Positions 62,926-64,000 of a DNA stretch of 64,000 nt are shown here, one piece after another. The DNA is from Metabacillus sediminilitoris. GTDB taxonomy: Bacteria; Bacillota; Bacilli; Bacillales; Bacillaceae. How positions within the stretch are numbered: position 1 is the first letter of the stretch; every line of letters begins with the position of its first letter. Location of the stretch: the NCBI RefSeq assembly GCF_009720625.1, contig NZ_CP046266.1, forward strand, positions 3,295,501 to 3,359,500, in the 5' to 3' direction. The position numbers were made by a program, and so were the translations under genes. Below the pieces are notes generated by a model. It was not told the origin of the DNA. It searched no databases and saw only the letters and a program-made list of their open reading frames with translations.

Positions 62926-63171
62926 ATGTCAACACCATATTTATGCCCCAATTGTAAGACAAATCGTACACGCTTTAACATTATTGAACAACAAGCCAAA
63001 TCAGTTAAATTAGATCCTCAAACAGGAGTTATAATTGAAGAGCTTGAACAATCTTCTTTAGATCCCTTCCACATCACTTATAATGGCCCTCACTATAAGG
63101 TACAATGTGGAGTTTGCGGGCTTATTGAGAATGAACTTTCATTTATTAAAAGAGCACAACTTAAGTCTTAA
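62926..63171 (+). CDS. Zinc-ribbon protein (81 aa)
   Basis: ATG 62926 with AGGAGGTGC upstream; the longer frame adds 16 residues without a site. Two CxxC pairs (YLCPNCKTNRTRFNIIEQQA and VQCGVCGLIENELSFI) bracket a central acidic segment, forming a four-Cys zinc ribbon. No family recognised. Small cytosolic protein 95 bp after the MarR gene. Confidence 0.72.
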   Translation: MSTPYLCPNCKTNRTRFNIIEQQAKSVKLDPQTGVIIEELEQSSLDPFHITYNGPHYKVQCGVCGLIENELSFIKRAQLKS

Positions 63172-63180
63172 AATACTTGA

Positions 63181-63222
63181 GACCCCTCAATTTCAGAACC
63201 ATTGAGGGGCCTTATTTTTTTA
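63181..63222. terminator. Terminator between zinc-ribbon gene and hydrolase gene
   Basis: CCCCTCAAT (63183-63191) pairs perfectly with ATTGAGGGG (63201-63209), followed by TTATTTTTTT on the plus strand. Confidence 0.85.
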
Positions 63223-63993
63223 CATTTTACTATCCACAACGTTTCCCAAAAAGTTTTGTAGAACTGCTGCTAATTTTTCTGGCTGTTCAAGCATCGACAT
63301 GTGTCCACTATCTTCAATAACTGTTTGTTGAATATTCCCTTTATCTACAGAAAAAACCTTATCAATAGGGATTACCCTATCCTCGCTACCAGCAACTAAT
63401 AGAACTGGAACTTGGAGATTTTTTAAAATATGGTTTCGATCTGGTCTATTTTTCATTGCTTTAAGTGCACCAATTGCACCAAATTCTGAAGTTTTATAAC
63501 CAATCTTTTTAACAAAATCCACTTGATTAATTAGTTCACTTTCATTCTTTTCTGAAAAAAGCTTTGGGATTAAATCATTTACAAAAGGAACTATTCCCTC
63601 ATTAGAAATCTTATTTATCCCTTTATCACGATTACCTTTTGCTTCTTCAGAATCAGGATAAGCAGTTGAGTGAACTAAAGACAAACCTGTTAATCTTTCA
63701 GGATAAATTTCAGCGAAAGCAAGACTAATATAACCGCCTAATGAATGGCCAATTAGTGTAGCTCGTTCAATTTGTAATGAGTCTAACAAACTTCCTAAAT
63801 CCATGGCCATATCAGTTATTTCACAGCAATCCCTCGGTGTACTTGAATCCCCATGTCCTCTTAAATCTACAGAAAGAACTCTGTTTTTTTTCACTAAATG
63901 CGGAACGACATACTTCCAGTAATGGCTATTACCACAAAAGCCGTGGATCAACACTACACATGGTCCAACCCCTTGATCTATGTAAGATATCAT
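63220..63993 (-). CDS. Alpha/beta hydrolase (start may lie beyond the window)
   Basis: At least 257 residues. Alpha/beta-hydrolase motifs: VVLIHGFCGNSHYWKYVVPH, SVDLRGHGDSS, nucleophile elbow LIGHSLGGYIS, acid in VAGSEDRVIP and catalytic His in IEDSGHMSMLEQP. The ATG at 63993 is seven bases from the window edge and no ribosome site can be checked, so a few N-terminal residues may be missing. MenH/haloperoxidase-like group; substrate unknown. Confidence 0.85.
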   Translation of the reverse strand: MISYIDQGVGPCVVLIHGFCGNSHYWKYVVPHLVKKNRVLSVDLRGHGDSSTPRDCCEITDMAMDLGSLLDSLQIERATLIGHSLGGYISLAFAEIYPERLTGLSLVHSTAYPDSEEAKGNRDKGINKISNEGIVPFVNDLIPKLFSEKNESELINQVDFVKKIGYKTSEFGAIGALKAMKNRPDRNHILKNLQVPVLLVAGSEDRVIPIDKVFSVDKGNIQQTVIEDSGHMSMLEQPEKLAAVLQNFLGNVVDSKM

Positions 63994-64000
63994 ATTATCG

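Overview
The window reads as a low-GC, spore-forming member of the Bacillaceae. Supporting this are an alpha/beta-type SASP gene and an SspH-like gene, YjcZ-, GerT- and YodI-like spore proteins, a SinI-like peptide, SpoIID and CwlS cell-wall enzymes, and a gene order that follows the B. subtilis sodF-yocR-odhB-odhA-yojO-yojN-cwlS-cdaS-yojI-bshB2-yojF-yojE-gerT-yodB-yodC-ctpA-yodH-yodI-yodJ-deoD-yodL-yodM-yozD-yodN-yozE backbone. TTG and GTG starts behind strong GGAGG sites are common. No rRNA gene, intact tRNA gene or CRISPR array was seen.

Layout. 1-2.7 kb: the 3' end of an LXG-type polymorphic toxin with a glycine-zipper C-terminus, a membrane protein that is probably its immunity protein, and a possible chaperone. 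2.8-5.8 kb: a SpoIID/LytB wall protein and the wreck of an IS3 element. 5.8-24 kb: accessory and housekeeping genes (GDPD, SinI-like peptide, secreted nucleotidase, SASPs, LysM-CAP protein, DUF418 protein, YdjO-like, kinase-like protein, ProC, GsiB-like stress protein, cupredoxin, NrnB, GNAT, NupC-like transporter, M48 peptidase fused to ankyrin repeats). 24-60 kb: the conserved sodF-to-yozE backbone, interrupted by an adenine deaminase, an intact IS3 element, a uracil-DNA glycosylase, and a MerR gene plus a four-gene kinase/Spo0M/PH-domain operon. 60-64 kb: a decayed bioB, a YjcZ-like peptide, an MsrA-MsrB fusion, a MarR regulator, a zinc-ribbon protein and a hydrolase that reaches the window edge.

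How genes work together: odhA and odhB form the 2-oxoglutarate dehydrogenase core; yojN (MoxR ATPase) and yojO (VWA protein) are a chaperone pair; bshB2 and yojF belong to bacillithiol biology; yodB represses yodC through two visible palindromes; the small basic protein, Hanks kinase, Spo0M and PH-domain protein are consecutive and partly overlapping, so they are probably co-expressed.

Most interesting signals: (1) a family of four dispersed elements with terminal inverted repeats and 8-bp target duplications, i.e. a MITE; (2) an IS3 element inserted inside the loop of a perfect terminator hairpin; (3) a tRNA-like 51-nt element ending in CCA in the leader of a SASP gene; (4) a compact three-way-junction RNA followed by a terminator between gsiB and proC; (5) cdaS broken at a T7 run; (6) bioB decay; (7) the kinase-Spo0M operon; (8) out-of-frame 25-bp tandem duplication across the stop codon of the LXG toxin.
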